A stretch of DNA of 64,000 bases from Halorubrum trapanicum (GTDB lineage: Archaea > Halobacteriota > Halobacteria > Halobacteriales > Haloferacaceae), in the NCBI RefSeq assembly GCF_002355655.1, contig NZ_AP017569.1:1-64000 (forward strand), written 5' to 3'. The notes under the pieces were generated by a model, which worked only from the letters and a program-made list of their open reading frames with translations, made no database searches and was not told where the DNA came from. This document shows positions 39,262 through 47,991 of the stretch, piece by piece. Within the stretch, counting starts at the first letter, position 1; the number at the start of each line of letters is the position of its first letter. Both the position numbers and the translations under genes were made by a program.

Positions 39262-39696
39262 CTACTCATCCGTCGGCTGTCGCACGGTCAACACCGGCAC
39301 GTCGGACGTGCGGACGACCCGCTCCGTGACGCTCCCGAGCAGGTAGCGGTCGATCCCCTTCCGCCCGTGCGTCCCCATCACGACCACGTCGATGCCGTGT
39401 TCGTCGACGTAGTCGTGGATCGACTGATAGGCCGTTCCCGACGTCACGCTGGTGACGCAGTCGACGCCGGCGTCCGCGGCGGCGTCGGCCACGCGCCTCG
39501 TCGCCTCCTCGCCCTCCGATTCGAGCGCCTCGACGACGATCTCCGCGCCCGCCTCGAGGCTGGAGTACGCCGTGCCGTCGACGACGTACAGCGCGTGGAG
39601 GCGCGCGCCGTACTGGTCCGCGAGGTCGATCGCGTGTTCGATCGCGGCGTCCGACGCCGGACTGCCGTCGGTCGGAACGAGGATCTCTGAATACAT
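39262..39696 (-). CDS. Universal stress protein (UspA family)
   Basis: A 144-residue single-domain protein. It starts MYSEILVPTDGSPASDAAIEHA and carries the ATP-binding motif GTHGRKGIDRYLLGSVTERV (G-2x-G-9x-G-S), so it is of the nucleotide-binding type. It is predicted to be a cytoplasmic dimer. A TATA-like GTTTTTAA (minus strand, about 39722-39729) lies about 30 bp before the ATG. It is the co-directional gene just upstream of menE-like, 33 bp apart. Confidence 0.93.
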   Translation of the reverse strand: MYSEILVPTDGSPASDAAIEHAIDLADQYGARLHALYVVDGTAYSSLEAGAEIVVEALESEGEEATRRVADAAADAGVDCVTSVTSGTAYQSIHDYVDEHGIDVVVMGTHGRKGIDRYLLGSVTERVVRTSDVPVLTVRQPTDE

Positions 39697-39792
39697 CTCA
39701 CTCCGTAGTACAGCGGGTATCGATTAAAAACCCGATCAACTTTCTCGGTCCCGGGTACGGGGCACCTGCTGCCGTCTCGGACGGGAACCGCC

Positions 39793-40746
39793 CTATCGGA
39801 ACCCCATCGCTTCGATCTGTTCCTGATACCGGTTGCGGATGGTGACCTCGGTGACCTGCGCGACGTCGGCGACCTCGCGTTGGGTCTTCTTCTCGTTGCA
39901 GAGCAGCGAGGCCGCGTAGATGGCGGCCGCCGCGAAGCCCGTCGGCGACTTCCCGGAGAGCAGTCCCTGCTCGGCGGAGACGTCGATTATCTCGGTCGCC
40001 TTCGACTGGACCTCCTCGGAGAGCTGGAGCGAGGACGCGAACCGCGGGACGAACTGCTTGGGGTCGACCGGCTTCAGCTCTAACCCCAACTCCTGTGAGA
40101 TGTACCGGTAGGTCCGACCGATCTCCTTCTGCGGGACCCGCGAGACGTCCGCGACCTCGTCGAGGCTGCGGGGGATCCCCTCCTGTCGGCAGGCGGCGTA
40201 CAGCGCGGCCGTGGAGACGCCCTCGATGGACCGGCCGCGGATCAGGTCCTCGTTGAGCGCGCGTCGGTAGATGACGGAGGCGACCTCACGCACCGACCGC
40301 GGGACGCCGAGCGCGCTCGCCATCCGGTCGATCTCCGAGAGCGCGAACTGGAGGTTGCGCTCGCCCGCGTCTTTGGTCCGAATCCGCTCCTGCCACTTTC
40401 GGAGGCGGTGCATCTGCGACCGTTTCTCCGAGGAGAGCGACCGCCCGTAGGCGTCCTTGTCCTTCCAGTCGATCGTCGTCGTGAGCCCCTTGTCGTGCAT
40501 CGTCTCCGTGATCGGGGCGCCGACGCGCGACTTCGACTGCCGCTCGTTGTGGTTGAACGCGCGCCACTCCGGGCCGCGGTCGATGTTCCGCTCGTCCAGC
40601 ACGAGCCCGCAGTCCTCGCAGACGAGCTCTTGGTCGGCGTCGGTGACGATGTTCTCCGAGTCACACTCCGGACAGGAGACCGTCGATTCGTCCGTTTCCT
40701 GCTCCGTGTCCCGCTCCTGTTGCCGCTGGCGACTCGGGCGTTCCAT
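39793..40746 (-). CDS. tfb: Transcription initiation factor IIB (TFB), short form
   Basis: A 317-residue TFB. The zinc ribbon has Cys25, 28, 43 and 46, and the B-finger is [20 protein letters not shown]. The two cyclin repeats contain [26 protein letters not shown] and [15 protein letters not shown], and the C-terminal HTH is [21 protein letters not shown]. It is closely related to the TFB at 18587-19645 but lacks its long lead. TATA box CTTAAATA (minus strand, 40770-40777) is 27 bp from the ATG, so the mRNA is leaderless. The frame continues upstream through this promoter, which rules out the longer start. Confidence 0.96.
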   Translation of the reverse strand: MERPSRQRQQERDTEQETDESTVSCPECDSENIVTDADQELVCEDCGLVLDERNIDRGPEWRAFNHNERQSKSRVGAPITETMHDKGLTTTIDWKDKDAYGRSLSSEKRSQMHRLRKWQERIRTKDAGERNLQFALSEIDRMASALGVPRSVREVASVIYRRALNEDLIRGRSIEGVSTAALYAACRQEGIPRSLDEVADVSRVPQKEIGRTYRYISQELGLELKPVDPKQFVPRFASSLQLSEEVQSKATEIIDVSAEQGLLSGKSPTGFAAAAIYAASLLCNEKKTQREVADVAQVTEVTIRNRYQEQIEAMGFR

Positions 40747-41142
40747 TAAAAGGTTTGTGGTCGTTTGCGTATTTAAGCCTTGTCCACGTCCATCATCGAT
40801 CCTGAGGGTCCTCTGTTCGACCTTATTTCCGTTTTTCCACGCCGAAAGCGTCTGCAACGCCTGAATAGGAGATACAGATTCGAGTCGTCGAGGGCCTCGA
40901 CGCGGTCCGCCGCGGTCCAACACGACGCACGAAACGTGACCGTAATTTGAGGTCGGAATACGGCACTTGGGGCGGTCGACCAGACCCGAGAACGCCATGT
41001 CAGCGACGGAGAGGATCCGATCCCGGAACGTCGACGCCGGGGAGGGTCAGATCCCGGAGCGTGCCGTGGGCGAGCGCAGGTTCGGTATATTACTATAGAA
41101 CATCTATAAAGACTTTTGTATAACCTCTGCCAATGGGTTCGT
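40747..41142. other. Gene-free divergent promoter region
   Basis: Besides the TFB promoter at the left, the right end carries AT-rich promoter sequence (TATATTACTATAG near 41086 and TTTGTATAACC at 41115-41125) for the plus-strand gene at 41143. Two short direct copies of GATCCCGGAACGT/GATCCCGGAGCGT occur near 41022 and 41049. A 33-codon open frame at 40997 is not convincing. Nothing else is seen. Confidence 0.55.
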
Positions 41143-41538
41143 ATGAGTACCACTTCGTCTCCCGGCATCGAACGCACGCTGCGCGGTTGTCGCCCCGCCG
41201 ACGTCGACCCCGTCGTCATCGACGCGGCGGACCTCGACAGCACCGCGCCCGAACACCTCCGCGACCTCAAGCGGGGGCTCGCGGCCCGCGGCTACCAGCC
41301 CGCCGCGGTCGCGACCGAGGCGGAGTTCGACGCCGAGAGCACGCTCGAACGCCAGCGCGAGGCCGACCGGCTCCGCGGCCTCGTCCGCGCCGCGTCGTTC
41401 CTCGGCGCCGGCCGGATCGAGGTCAGCGTCGACGACGAGCCGTGCGAGGAGACCCGCACGGCGCTCGCGGCGCTCGCCGAGCGCGCCGACCGCGAGGGCG
41501 TCGAGTTCGTTCGCGTCGGGGGCGACGGCGCAGCCTGA
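41143..41538 (+). CDS. Protein of unknown function coupled to METTL5-type methyltransferase
   Basis: A 131-residue protein. The sequence is largely helical and charged (APEHLRDLKRGLAARGYQPAAV and STLERQREADRLRGLVRAASF), with a possible C-terminal strand-helix-strand. One cysteine is present (DEPCEET). It ends 2 bp before the methyltransferase ATG, so the two should be coupled. The ATG at 41143 lies about 25 bp after a TATA-like TTTGTATAA. I do not recognise the family; an accessory or stabilising partner of the methyltransferase is a reasonable inference. Confidence 0.7.
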   Translation: MSTTSSPGIERTLRGCRPADVDPVVIDAADLDSTAPEHLRDLKRGLAARGYQPAAVATEAEFDAESTLERQREADRLRGLVRAASFLGAGRIEVSVDDEPCEETRTALAALAERADREGVEFVRVGGDGAA

Positions 41539-41540
41539 CG

Positions 41541-42164
41541 ATGGCGACGAAGCGGTCGCTCGCGACTAAGCTCGGCGTCGTCGCCGGCTTCGAGCGTCCC
41601 GACGCGGCCCTCGAACAGTACCCGACGCCCCCCGAGCTGGCCGCCCACGTCGTCCACCTCGCGGACCTCCACGGCGACGTCGACGGTCGGACCGTGCTCG
41701 ATCTCGGCGCCGGCACCGGGATGCTCGCGCTCGCCGCGGCGCTGCGCGGCCCCGCCCGCGTCGTCGGCCTCGAGCTCGACGGCGGCGCGCTCGCGACCGC
41801 CCGGGCCAACGAGCGCCGCGTCGCCGCCAGCGCGCCGGTCCACTGGGTCCGCGGCGACGCCACCCGCCCGCCGCTCGCCGTCGCGGAGCCCGCGACCGTC
41901 GTGATGAATCCCCCGTTCGGCGCGCAGGACGGGAACCGCAACGCGGACCGCGAGTTCCTCGCGGTCGCAAGCGACCTCGCGGACGTCTCCTACTCGGTCC
42001 ACAACGCCGGCAGTCAGGAGTTCGTCGAGGCGTTCGCCGCCGACGAGGGCGGCGAGGTGACCCACGCCTTCGCGGCCGAGTTCCGGATCGACGCGCAGTT
42101 CGACCACCACACCGACGCGGCGCGCGACATCGACACCGAAGTGTACCGTATCGAGTGGTCGTAG
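41541..42164 (+). CDS. METTL5-family RNA N6-adenine methyltransferase
   Basis: A 207-residue class I SAM-dependent methyltransferase. EQYPTPPELAAHVVH is the characteristic opening, DLGAGTGMLALA binds SAM, and NPPFGAQDGNRNADREFL holds the NPPF catalytic motif for exocyclic amine methylation. The YPTP and NPPF combination is that of METTL5, which modifies an adenine of small-subunit rRNA in eukaryotes. The same target in archaea is an inference. It follows an unknown coupled gene and is convergent with the rhomboid-like gene. Confidence 0.85.
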   Translation: MATKRSLATKLGVVAGFERPDAALEQYPTPPELAAHVVHLADLHGDVDGRTVLDLGAGTGMLALAAALRGPARVVGLELDGGALATARANERRVAASAPVHWVRGDATRPPLAVAEPATVVMNPPFGAQDGNRNADREFLAVASDLADVSYSVHNAGSQEFVEAFAADEGGEVTHAFAAEFRIDAQFDHHTDAARDIDTEVYRIEWS

Positions 42165-42203
42165 GGCGCTCCGCCTCCTCCGCAGCGGGACCGTCGGCCC
42201 CGG

Positions 42204-44075
42204 TCACTGCCGCCCCTCGTAGCGCTCCCGCTGCGCGATCCGGACCCGCGTCTCGCCGCGCTCCGCGAACAGGACGTCGCCCTCGCGCACGAGGGTGATC
42301 CCTCGGACCGTCACCGACTCGTTCGCGGCCGGAAGCGGCGCCGTAACGTTGTTCCCGCTCCCGCCGATCACCGACAGCTCGAACCCGCCCCGCGTGGCCG
42401 CGACGACGACGTTGCGGCCGTCGATTCGGGGCTCCGCCCGCGCGGGGTCGCTCGTGAACAGCGTCCGCCTGGTCCCGTTCCGGATCGCGTCGACCCGGTA
42501 GGTCGGGCCGCCGTTCGCGGCGACCCAACCGATGCGCTGGACCCAGACGGTCTCGCGCCAGCCGGTGCCGCCCACGTCGATCGCGCGGTACCCCCAGAAC
42601 GCCAGGTTCCCCTTCGAGACGGCCGTGGTCCATATCTCGCGGTCCGGGTCGCTGACGATCACTCCCGACGTGTTGACAGACGTCGACCGCCCGAACGCCT
42701 CCACGTCGACGACGCCCACGAGCTGGTTCTCCACGTCCTCCGCGTACGTCACCTGGTACCCCTCCACCTCGATCGGGTCTCCCGGGAGGTCGCCGTCGTC
42801 GACCGCGACGAGGTTCGGCACGACGCCCGGGCCGGCGACGACGGCCAGCGCCGCGACGAGCAGGAGGAGCCCGACAGTCGCCGGCGTCGCCGAGCGGATC
42901 CCGCCGCGGACCGTCTCCGGCTCCGGGACCGCCCGAGTCGGCCACAGCGGCTCGTCGCGAGAGACGGCCGCGACGGCGACGATCGCGGCCAGCAGGGCGA
43001 GCAGCCCGACGCCGACGGCGCGGTACAGCTCGTACCGCTCGTTGCCGAGGTACCAGTACACCGCCCACAGCCGACGGGAGGCACCGAACAGCAGCAGCGC
43101 GCCGAAGACGAGGAGCGCGGACCGCTCGGTCGCGTCCGCGCGGGACCCGTCGTCGCCGACTGCCGTCGAGAGGGGATGGTAGCGCCACCGCCCCGCGGCC
43201 GCGTCCGGGCCCGCGTCGCGGTCCCTGTCGGGCTGTTCTCGGGGGCGACGCCGCAGGAGGACGACCGCGACCAGCGCGCCGCCGATCAGGCCGAGCGCGT
43301 GCCCCTGGATCGCGACGTTCGCCCACCCCGGAACGCCGTAGGAGGGGGACGCCTCCGCGAATGCCACCGGGACGCGGAGGGCGTCGTAGAGGACGCCGAC
43401 GAGCGTCGTCCCGGCCATCGCGACGACCGCGGCGACGGGCCGCGAGACGAGCGCGAACCCCCAGTACGCGAAGACGACGACGGAGAAGCCGATCACCGGA
43501 CCGAGCGCGAACAGCGCGGAGAGGAGCCCGAACGCGACCGCGGCGCCGGGGACGATCAGGAACGCCCGCACGTAGGGGTTCTCGCTCGGCGACTCGACGG
43601 CGGCGATTCGGCTCGGGAGTTCTCGGAGGCGACTCGGCAGGCGTCGGAGCCGGACCGGGCGTCCGTCCCCGTCGTCGACCTCGCGCCCGTGGGGGAAGTG
43701 GCCGTACGCGTACTCGGCGAGCCCCCCGGCGACGAGCGCGGAGAGGAGGTTCCCGGTGATATGCCCGCGGCTCGCGTGCGCGAAACTGGACCAGAGGAGC
43801 CCCTCCGGGTAGAAGTACGACCACGACCGGAACGGGATCACGACCGGTCGGTTCGGATTGTCGATACCCGACTGGACGAACAGGTACACCCCGATCACGC
43901 CGGCGATCACGACGAGCGTTCCCCACGGGACGCCGAGGAGGAGCCGCGAGCGGAGCGCTCGCGTCCAATCGCCGCTCGGACGGTCGACGAGGTACACCGC
44001 GGCGAGCGCGACGACGACGCCGACGCCCCCGGCGGCGAGGTGAACGGCCTCCGACGGCAGCGCCTCCGCGATCAT
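42204..44075 (-). CDS. Rhomboid-like intramembrane protease with large C-terminal extension
   Basis: A 623-residue membrane protein. The N-terminal 290 residues hold about six hydrophobic segments with rhomboid landmarks. SSFAHASRGHITGNLLSAL resembles the H-x-x-x-N region, IGFSVVVFAYWGF stands where GxSG occurs, and NVAIQGHALGLIGGALV supplies the catalytic-type His. The Ser motif GFSV is atypical, so activity is uncertain. Further hydrophobic segments at about 330-420 and an extracytoplasmic-looking beta-rich domain of about 190 residues follow, without a recognised family. The start at 44075 avoids eight poorly conserved upstream codons. Confidence 0.7.
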   Translation of the reverse strand: MIAEALPSEAVHLAAGGVGVVVALAAVYLVDRPSGDWTRALRSRLLLGVPWGTLVVIAGVIGVYLFVQSGIDNPNRPVVIPFRSWSYFYPEGLLWSSFAHASRGHITGNLLSALVAGGLAEYAYGHFPHGREVDDGDGRPVRLRRLPSRLRELPSRIAAVESPSENPYVRAFLIVPGAAVAFGLLSALFALGPVIGFSVVVFAYWGFALVSRPVAAVVAMAGTTLVGVLYDALRVPVAFAEASPSYGVPGWANVAIQGHALGLIGGALVAVVLLRRRPREQPDRDRDAGPDAAAGRWRYHPLSTAVGDDGSRADATERSALLVFGALLLFGASRRLWAVYWYLGNERYELYRAVGVGLLALLAAIVAVAAVSRDEPLWPTRAVPEPETVRGGIRSATPATVGLLLLVAALAVVAGPGVVPNLVAVDDGDLPGDPIEVEGYQVTYAEDVENQLVGVVDVEAFGRSTSVNTSGVIVSDPDREIWTTAVSKGNLAFWGYRAIDVGGTGWRETVWVQRIGWVAANGGPTYRVDAIRNGTRRTLFTSDPARAEPRIDGRNVVVAATRGGFELSVIGGSGNNVTAPLPAANESVTVRGITLVREGDVLFAERGETRVRIAQRERYEGRQ

Positions 44076-44158
44076 GTCAGGTTCGAGGGGGCCGCGCACA
44101 CATCAATACGGGGGTCGCGTTCCCGACGATATCAGGAGGACGGCCGGAGCGTCCGGTC

Positions 44159-44437
44159 TCAGATCTTGTTCTCGGCGTCGTCGGCGAGCTCCTCCATCCG
44201 CTTGCCGACGCGGCCGGCGGGCGAGAACTCGTCTTCGCTCATCGCGTTCGCTAGGGCGTTGCCGAGGACGAACACGGCGTGTTTGTGCTCGCTCTTCGAC
44301 TTGTGGACGTGCGAGGGGTCGACGTCGAGCTCGTCGTAGGGGTCGAACAGCGAGCCGTCGACGGTCTCCTGCGCGCGGAAGTGCTCCATGATCGTCACCA
44401 TCTGTTCGTGGAGTTCGAGCAGCTCGTCCTTGTGCAT
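44159..44437 (-). CDS. UPF0058 family protein (copy 2)
   Basis: A 92-residue paralogue of the protein at 17820-18053. The shared core is MHKDELLELHEQMVTIMEHF and VHKSKSEHKHAVFVLGNAL. The C-terminal part (SPAGRVGKRMEELADDAE) is helical and differs from copy 1. ATG at 44437 is chosen over a GTG two codons upstream because the family begins MxKxEL. A TATA-like CCTTATAGG (minus strand, near 44461-44470) lies about 28 bp upstream. Confidence 0.85.
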   Translation of the reverse strand: MHKDELLELHEQMVTIMEHFRAQETVDGSLFDPYDELDVDPSHVHKSKSEHKHAVFVLGNALANAMSEDEFSPAGRVGKRMEELADDAENKI

Positions 44438-44529
44438 ATCCACGGATACGGGTTGTATGCCCTATAAGGGTTGTTGAGGGCGGTACGCACGGATCCGTGC
44501 CGCGCGCGGCTCGACGCGGGGTCGTTCGC

Positions 44530-44748
44530 TCAGAAGACGTACTCGTCTTCGTGGCCCATCATCCCCTCCTCCTCGAACCCGCTGTTGGAGTCGTCGTCGT
44601 CCCGGGGGCCGCTCGTCTTGTACGCCTTGATGCCAGTCGACAGCAGCTCCTCGACCGCCTCCTCCCGGTTGAGGAACTCTCCCTCCTCGACCATCTGGGC
44701 TATCTGCATCTCCAGATGCTCCGGCACGGTTATCTTCACTCGTGGCAT
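44530..44748 (-). CDS. Ribbon-helix-helix (CopG-like) DNA-binding protein
   Basis: A 72-residue protein. MPRVKITVPEHLEMQIAQMVEEGEFLNREEAVEELL fits the strand-helix-helix RHH fold, which dimerises and inserts a beta strand in the DNA major groove. The tail is acidic and disordered (DDDDSNSGFEEEG). It is possibly the DUF7120 family. TATA box TTTTATATA (minus strand, 44776-44784) lies about 32 bp before the ATG. No toxin gene is adjacent, so it is more likely a regulator than an antitoxin. Confidence 0.78.
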   Translation of the reverse strand: MPRVKITVPEHLEMQIAQMVEEGEFLNREEAVEELLSTGIKAYKTSGPRDDDDSNSGFEEEGMMGHEDEYVF

Positions 44749-44991
44749 TTGCTGTCCGGGTCTTGTGGCATGGCGTATATAAAAGTGGCGTCGGAGATCC
44801 GCTGATACGAAAACTCAAAACGACGACGCAAAAGTTCATTTTTGATCTGTTAAATACAGGTTAAAGATGTACGAAGCGGCGCGGCGATCCCTCTCGCCGC
44901 CGACTCCGTTCCCGCCGCGCGCGGTGCTCGCGGGTGCCCGACCGTCTCCGAGAGCGACATTCATACGTCGGTCCGGGCCGAACCGCATCCC

Positions 44992-45606
44992 ATGACCGAA
45001 TCCGGCGTCGAGGGCGCCGAGGACCTCACCGACCTCTACCGCGAGTACGGCGACGATCGGCTCCCGCCGGGACAGCGCGAGACCGACGGGTTCCCCGTCC
45101 TCTCGAAGAGCGGAACGCCCTCGTGGGACCCGGAGACGTTCGAGCTCGAGGTGTGGGGCGCCGTCGAGGAGCCGCAGTCCCTCTCGCTCGACGAGTTCCG
45201 CGACCTGCCGGCCGTCACCCAGCGGCAGGACTTCCACTGCGTGACGGGGTGGAGCAAGTTCGACTGCGAGTTCACCGGGGTCGCGTTCGCGGACCTGGCC
45301 GACCTCGCCGGCGTCCGCGACGAGGCGGAACACGTGATGTTCCACTCGCTGGACGGCTACACGACCGACCTCCCGCTCGACGAGTGCACGAAGCCGGGCG
45401 TCCAGCTCGCGTACGGCTTCGACGGCGACGACCTCCCGGCCGACCACGGCGGCCCGATCCGCGTCGTCACGCCCCACAAGTACGCGTACAAGGGCGCGAA
45501 GTGGGTCTCGGGCGTGGAGCTCCTCACCGAACCCGAGCTCGGCTACTGGGAGAAACGCGGGTACAGCGACACGGCGAACCCCTGGAACGAGGAGCGCTAC
45601 AGCTGA
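44992..45606 (+). CDS. Molybdopterin-dependent oxidoreductase (sulfite oxidase / MsrP-like fold)
   Basis: A 204-residue protein of the oxidoreductase molybdopterin-binding domain family. The Mo-ligating cysteine is Cys83 in DFHCVTGWSKFDCEFTGV. The cofactor-contact segments include MFHSLDGYTTDLPLDE and DHGGPIRVVTPHKYAYKGAKWV. No Tat signal is visible, so the protein appears cytoplasmic, unlike bacterial MsrP. The electron donor and substrate are unknown. It lies on the same strand as menF but with its own upstream region. Confidence 0.87.
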   Translation: MTESGVEGAEDLTDLYREYGDDRLPPGQRETDGFPVLSKSGTPSWDPETFELEVWGAVEEPQSLSLDEFRDLPAVTQRQDFHCVTGWSKFDCEFTGVAFADLADLAGVRDEAEHVMFHSLDGYTTDLPLDECTKPGVQLAYGFDGDDLPADHGGPIRVVTPHKYAYKGAKWVSGVELLTEPELGYWEKRGYSDTANPWNEERYS

Positions 45607-45709
45607 CCGTCCGCCGTCCGTCGCCCTGCTCGTTTTGCCGCTCGGGGTTCCCCCGTCCGCTCCGCCCCGATAGTCAGGATAAAGGGTCCCCGGTCCCGAC
45701 TCGATACGC

Positions 45710-47095
45710 ATGGAACGGGCGCGCTCTCGGTCGTCGCCGCCGCTGGTCAGCCGGACCACGGCGGTCGACGAGCCGGCGTTCGCGGCGGCGTTCGACGCCC
45801 TCCCGTCGCCGCGCACGACCTGGAGCGCGCCCGACGACGCGCTGGTGCTCGGCGGCGGCGCGGCGGCGACGCTGACCGCCGCCGGCGGCGACCGGTTCGC
45901 GGCGATCCGCGACGCGTCGACGGAGCTGTTCGAGTCCGGCGATGTCCACGCCGGCACCGAGGCGGCCCGCCCCCGCGTGTTCGGGGGGTTCGCCTTCCAC
46001 GAGGGCGCCTGCGACGGCGACCCGTGGGGGCCGTTTCCGGAGGCCCGGTTCGTGTTGCCGCGGGTCCAGCTGACGGTCGCGGACAACGGCGCGTGGCTCA
46101 CCGTCAACGCGGTCGGCGACGACGCCGACGTCGCCGCCGTCGAGGACCGCTTGGCGCGCGAGGTCGATCGGTTCGCCGCGCTCGACCGGCGCGACTCCGG
46201 GGAGACGGGCGAGAGCGCGGCCGCCTCTCGGCCGCCTCGCCCGGGCATCCGCGCGAGCCGCCGGACGACGAGCCGCGAGGCGTGGCGCGAGAGCGTCGGC
46301 GCCGCGGTCGACCGGATCCGCGACGGCGACCTCCGGAAGGTGGTGTTGGCGCAGGCGCTGGAGGCCGACCTCGCGGCCGACTTCCCCCGCGCGGCGACGC
46401 TCGAACGCCTCGCGGAGAAGTACCCCGACTGCCACCGCTACTGGTTCGAGCCGGACGGCGGGGACAGCGCGTTCTTCGGCGCCACGCCCGAGCGGCTGGT
46501 CTCGCTTCGCGGCCGGACGGTCGAGACCGACGCGCTCGCCGGGACGACCGGCCGCGGCGAGACGCCGAGCGAGGACGAGTGGCTCGCGCGGGAGCTCCTC
46601 GACGACGAGAAGAACGTCCACGAGCACGAGCTCGTCGCGGAGACGGTCCGCGACCAGCTGGAGCCGTTCGCGGCGTCGGTCTCCGCGGGCGAGCGCCGCG
46701 TCCGCCGGCTCGCGACGGTCCAGCACCTCCACACGCCGATCACCGCCGAGCTCGGCGCGGACCGCCACGTGCTCGACCTCGTCGATGCGCTCCACCCGAC
46801 GCCCGCGGTCGGCGGGCTACCGCCGGACCGCGCGCTGGCGACGATCCGCGAGACGGAGCCGTTCGACCGCGGCTGGTACGCCGCGCCGGTCGGCTGGATC
46901 GACGCCGCGGGCAACGGCGCGTTCGCGGTCGCGATCCGCTCGGCCGTCGCGAGCCGGCGACGCGCGACGCTGTTCGCGGGCGTCGGGGTCGTCTCCGACT
47001 CGGACCCCGACCGCGAGTGGGACGAGGTCCAGCTGAAGTACCGGCCGATCCTCGACGAGCTGGAGGGCGACGGCGCGGGCGACTCCGCGGACTGA
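45710..47095 (+). CDS. menF: Isochorismate synthase
   Basis: A 461-residue chorismate-utilising enzyme, the first step of menaquinone synthesis. Signatures are RDGDLRKVVLAQALE (substrate lysine region), FFGATPERLVSL, TDALAGTTGRG and LHPTPAVGG. The C-terminal GWYAAPVGWIDAAGNGAFAVAIRSA and GVGVVSDSDPDREWDE complete the active site. The absence of an anthranilate-type N-terminal feedback motif supports MenF rather than TrpE. A MenE-like ligase lies at 37099-39228; menD, menB and menA are not seen here. The stop codon is 8 bp from the convergent PAC2 gene. Confidence 0.93.
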   Translation: MERARSRSSPPLVSRTTAVDEPAFAAAFDALPSPRTTWSAPDDALVLGGGAAATLTAAGGDRFAAIRDASTELFESGDVHAGTEAARPRVFGGFAFHEGACDGDPWGPFPEARFVLPRVQLTVADNGAWLTVNAVGDDADVAAVEDRLAREVDRFAALDRRDSGETGESAAASRPPRPGIRASRRTTSREAWRESVGAAVDRIRDGDLRKVVLAQALEADLAADFPRAATLERLAEKYPDCHRYWFEPDGGDSAFFGATPERLVSLRGRTVETDALAGTTGRGETPSEDEWLARELLDDEKNVHEHELVAETVRDQLEPFAASVSAGERRVRRLATVQHLHTPITAELGADRHVLDLVDALHPTPAVGGLPPDRALATIRETEPFDRGWYAAPVGWIDAAGNGAFAVAIRSAVASRRRATLFAGVGVVSDSDPDREWDEVQLKYRPILDELEGDGAGDSAD

Positions 47096-47103
47096 CCTCC
47101 CGC

Positions 47104-47844
47104 CTATTGAAACATCTTGAGCGGCTCTGCCTGCGAGCTCTCCTCGTTCGCCTGTCGCATCCGCTCGGCGAACTGCTGTTTCGCCTCGCGGATCTCCGTC
47201 GCCTGCTCGACGAGCCCGTCGGTCGGCGTCTCGATCCCGGCGATCGGGTCGATGCCGTCGGCGATGAGCACCCGCGCCGCCTCGGGGTCGGGGAACTGCG
47301 GGTCGGACTCGACGACGAGGCCGACCGCGTCGCGATCGTTTTCGAGCGCCGCCGCGAGCATCGCGCCCGTTGGCCCGGAGACGAGCCCGGACTCGGACGG
47401 CTCGGACACCTCGGCCCGGGCCAGCGCCTCGGCGCCGTCGCCGGTCGCGATCCCGTACAGGCTCGGGGGCGCCTCGTCCTTCTCGCGGCCGAGCCCCGAC
47501 AGGAACACCGGGAACAGGTCGACCTCGTCGAACCACGAGCCGAGACACGCCGCGACCTCGGTCGCCGCGGCCGGGTTCACGGGCACGTCGCTGCGGAGCG
47601 CGACGAGGTCGTTCTCGGGGTCAGCGTACAGCCGCACCGGGGTCGTCGCGGCCGTCTCGGACTCGTGGTAGACGGCCACCGGCGGGAGCCCGTCGCAGTG
47701 GACGTTCGCGTAGTGGGTCATCTCGTGGACGTCGATCAGGTGGTCGGTCGCGATCTTCCCGACGAGGCCGACGCCGGGGAACCCCTCGATCAGGGTGGGA
47801 TCGTCCAGCGAGACGTCGTCGTCGAGGACGGAGATGCGTGCCAT
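47104..47844 (-). CDS. PAC2-family proteasome assembly chaperone homologue
   Basis: A 246-residue protein. TLIEGFPGVGLVGKIATDHLID is the family signature, followed by LSGLGREKDE and SGLVSGPTGAMLAAAL. The end is a charged helix (EQATEIREAKQQFAERMRQA). The usual ATP-grasp-like PAC2 fold assists 20S proteasome assembly in other organisms; in haloarchaea the function is inferred. The ATG at 47844 is chosen; 21 upstream in-frame residues are Arg-rich and not conserved in style. Confidence 0.87.
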   Translation of the reverse strand: MARISVLDDDVSLDDPTLIEGFPGVGLVGKIATDHLIDVHEMTHYANVHCDGLPPVAVYHESETAATTPVRLYADPENDLVALRSDVPVNPAAATEVAACLGSWFDEVDLFPVFLSGLGREKDEAPPSLYGIATGDGAEALARAEVSEPSESGLVSGPTGAMLAAALENDRDAVGLVVESDPQFPDPEAARVLIADGIDPIAGIETPTDGLVEQATEIREAKQQFAERMRQANEESSQAEPLKMFQ

Positions 47845-47991
47845 GCGCGCCCGTACGCCCGGGCCGGACCTAAAGGTGCGGCGCAGGCAGCTCCGGGGGC
47901 GGGACACGCGGCGGGTCCGGGGGTGAGACGCGCGGCGGATCCCTCGTTCGAGTCCCGAAACCGTCTAACGGCCCGCCGCGAAAGGAGGACC

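Noticed and set aside
40997-41098. A 33-codon frame in the gap before 41143
   Set aside because: Too short and without motif or promoter; it ends in the AT-rich promoter of the next gene.
44530-44748. RHH protein as an antitoxin of a toxin-antitoxin pair
   Set aside because: No toxin-sized gene is adjacent on the same strand; the neighbours are UPF0058 and a divergent oxidoreductase.
44867-44998. A 43-codon plus-strand frame ending at the Mo-oxidoreductase start
   Set aside because: Pro/Arg/Ser-rich with no motif or ribosome site; it reads like untranslated leader.
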